This document shows positions 5,307-6,340 of a stretch of DNA of 6,340 bases, one piece after another. Source of the DNA: an uncultured Acidimicrobium sp. (GTDB taxonomy: Bacteria; Actinomycetota; Acidimicrobiia; Acidimicrobiales; Ilumatobacteraceae); contig CAINLH010000130.1 in the NCBI GenBank assembly GCA_903850275.1, forward strand, positions 1 to 6,340, given 5' to 3'. The translations under genes and the position numbers were made by a program. Position 1 is the stretch's first letter; each line of letters opens with the position of its first letter. The notes below the pieces were generated by a model that saw only the letters and a list, made by a program, of their open reading frames with translations, searched no databases and was not told the origin of the DNA.

Positions 5307-6340
5307 GCATTCCATCGTTAGCGATTACCCGTCGCACGCGATCGACTCCCTTCTCCAGCCGAATCGAGAAATTCGGAGTTGAGGCCTACACCGTTTACAA
5401 CCACATGTTGCTTCCCACGCGATTCAAAGGTGTTGAGGACGACTATTTCCATCTTCGTGAAAAGGTGCAGATTTGGGATGTGTCTTGTCAGCGGCAGGTG
5501 GAAATCGTTGGCCCCGACGCGGCAAGGCTTGCGCAACTACTCACCGTTCGTGATTTGCGAAAGCTGCAAGTTGGGAAGTGTGCACTAGCCCCGGTGTGCG
5601 ACGAAGAGGGTTTTCTGCTCAACGATCCGGTCGCGATCCGTGTTGCCGACGATCGATTCTGGTTCTCGATTTCAGATTTAGATATTTTGCTCTGGGCGCA
5701 AGGAATCGCTATTGGAATGAATCTTGATGTTCGTGTTTTTGAACCTGAAATTTGGCCTCTCGCGGTGCAAGGGCCAAAGGCGGAAGACGTCATCGTTGAG
5801 GTTTTCGGTGAATCGGCACGAGCAACGAAGTTCTTTCGCTTTGATCAATTGACATTCCGAGGTCACCCCTTGCTTGTTGCAAGGAGTGGATGGAGCGCGC
5901 AGGGCGGTTTCGAAATTTATGTTGACAATGCTGAGATTGGTCAGCAGCTTTATGATGCGCTTGATGCCGCAGGGCAGAAGTTTGACATTCGTCCAGGTTG
6001 TCCAAACTTGATTGAGCGGATCGAAGGCGGCTTCATGACTTATGGAACGGATATCACGAGAAATGACACACCGTTAGAGGGTGGGATGGCACAGTACGTA
6101 AGTCTTGAAGCAGACATCGAGGCAATTGGACTAGATGCCATTCGCAGACGGGCCAAACAAGGAATCGATCGTGCAATTGTTGGTCTAGCGATCGAAGGAG
6201 AAAAGGTCCCGCCAAATAGGGATCCTTGGCCTGTTTTTGTCGGATCGCAACACGTTGGTTCGGTGACTTCTGCGGTTTGGTCTCCTCGATTGCAGACGAA
6301 TGTTTCACTTGGCCAAGTGCAGACGAAGTTCACGCCAATC
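5303..6340 (+). CDS. dmdA: Dimethylsulfoniopropionate demethylase DmdA (3' end beyond window)
   Basis: DmdA is a GcvT-fold cytoplasmic enzyme that moves a methyl group from DMSP to tetrahydrofolate, giving methylmercaptopropionate, the first step of the demethylation pathway. The open frame runs 346 codons to the window edge without a stop; known DmdA proteins are about 370 residues, so only the C-terminal tail is missing. Segments resembling DmdA, as I remember the SAR11 and Ruegeria proteins, are AYTVYNHMLL (28-37), QIWDVSCQRQVEI (56-68), NDPV (107-110), LAVQGPK (153-159), ARSGWSAQGGFEIYV (193-207) and PGCPNLIERIEGG (231-243). These together fit DmdA better than glycine-cleavage GcvT. The start ATG overlaps the DUF1326 stop (ATGA) and has no good Shine-Dalgarno, so translation is probably coupled. 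A DmdA-like methyltransferase with another substrate remains possible, because such paralogues exist. acuI across the divergent promoter supports DMSP. Confidence 0.85.
   Translation, partial: MSIPSLAITRRTRSTPFSSRIEKFGVEAYTVYNHMLLPTRFKGVEDDYFHLREKVQIWDVSCQRQVEIVGPDAARLAQLLTVRDLRKLQVGKCALAPVCDEEGFLLNDPVAIRVADDRFWFSISDLDILLWAQGIAIGMNLDVRVFEPEIWPLAVQGPKAEDVIVEVFGESARATKFFRFDQLTFRGHPLLVARSGWSAQGGFEIYVDNAEIGQQLYDALDAAGQKFDIRPGCPNLIERIEGGFMTYGTDITRNDTPLEGGMAQYVSLEADIEAIGLDAIRRRAKQGIDRAIVGLAIEGEKVPPNRDPWPVFVGSQHVGSVTSAVWSPRLQTNVSLGQVQTKFTPI

Noticed and set aside
5303..6340. Glycine cleavage T-protein (GcvT) as the identity of the last gene
   Set aside because: No gcvH or gcvP is nearby, and the DmdA-like stretches at 28-37, 56-68, 193-207 and 231-243 fit DmdA better than GcvT.

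Overview
This window looks like a tightly packed stretch of an actinobacterial chromosome. The C-terminal tail of a WhiB-family protein at the left edge points to Actinomycetota, because that family is confined to the phylum and its phages. Base composition is near 50% GC by eye, moderate for the phylum. Together with DMSP-type genes this suggests a planktonic marine lineage such as the Acidimicrobiia. The lineage and habitat are inferred.

Left part (1-2053, + strand): the end of a whiB gene, then trpD (anthranilate phosphoribosyltransferase) and a thrB-like homoserine kinase. They are separated by only 27 and 6 bp and probably co-transcribed. The thrB stop faces the acuI stop 4 bp away.

Right part (2058-6340): a compact divergent locus. 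Leftward run an XRE/HTH regulator with an unrecognised C-terminal domain and acuI (YhdH/AcuI-type NADPH-dependent acryloyl-CoA reductase). Rightward run a DUF2182 polytopic membrane protein, a DUF1326 cysteine-motif protein and dmdA (GcvT-fold DMSP demethylase), which is cut by the right edge. DUF1326 and dmdA overlap by ATGA.

The two arms start only 27 bp apart. The gap holds ACTATAGT, a perfect palindrome that gives TATAGT, a good -10 hexamer, on both strands about 10 nt from each start codon. It lies inside a 20-bp dyad. This looks like one shared bidirectional promoter producing leaderless or nearly leaderless mRNAs in both directions, with a built-in operator candidate for the divergent regulator.

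Proposed reading: a self-regulated DMSP catabolism module. DmdA would remove a methyl group from DMSP to tetrahydrofolate, giving methylmercaptopropionate. AcuI would reduce the toxic electrophile acryloyl-CoA made by the cleavage route or from acrylate. The regulator would control both arms from the single dyad. The unexpected part is the DUF2182/DUF1326 pair, thought from its Cys/His motifs and family to handle a metal, placed translationally upstream of dmdA. That pairing and the symmetric promoter are the most novel points here. No RNA genes, mobile elements, CRISPR arrays or convincing terminators were found, and no stretch over 300 bp lacks a gene.
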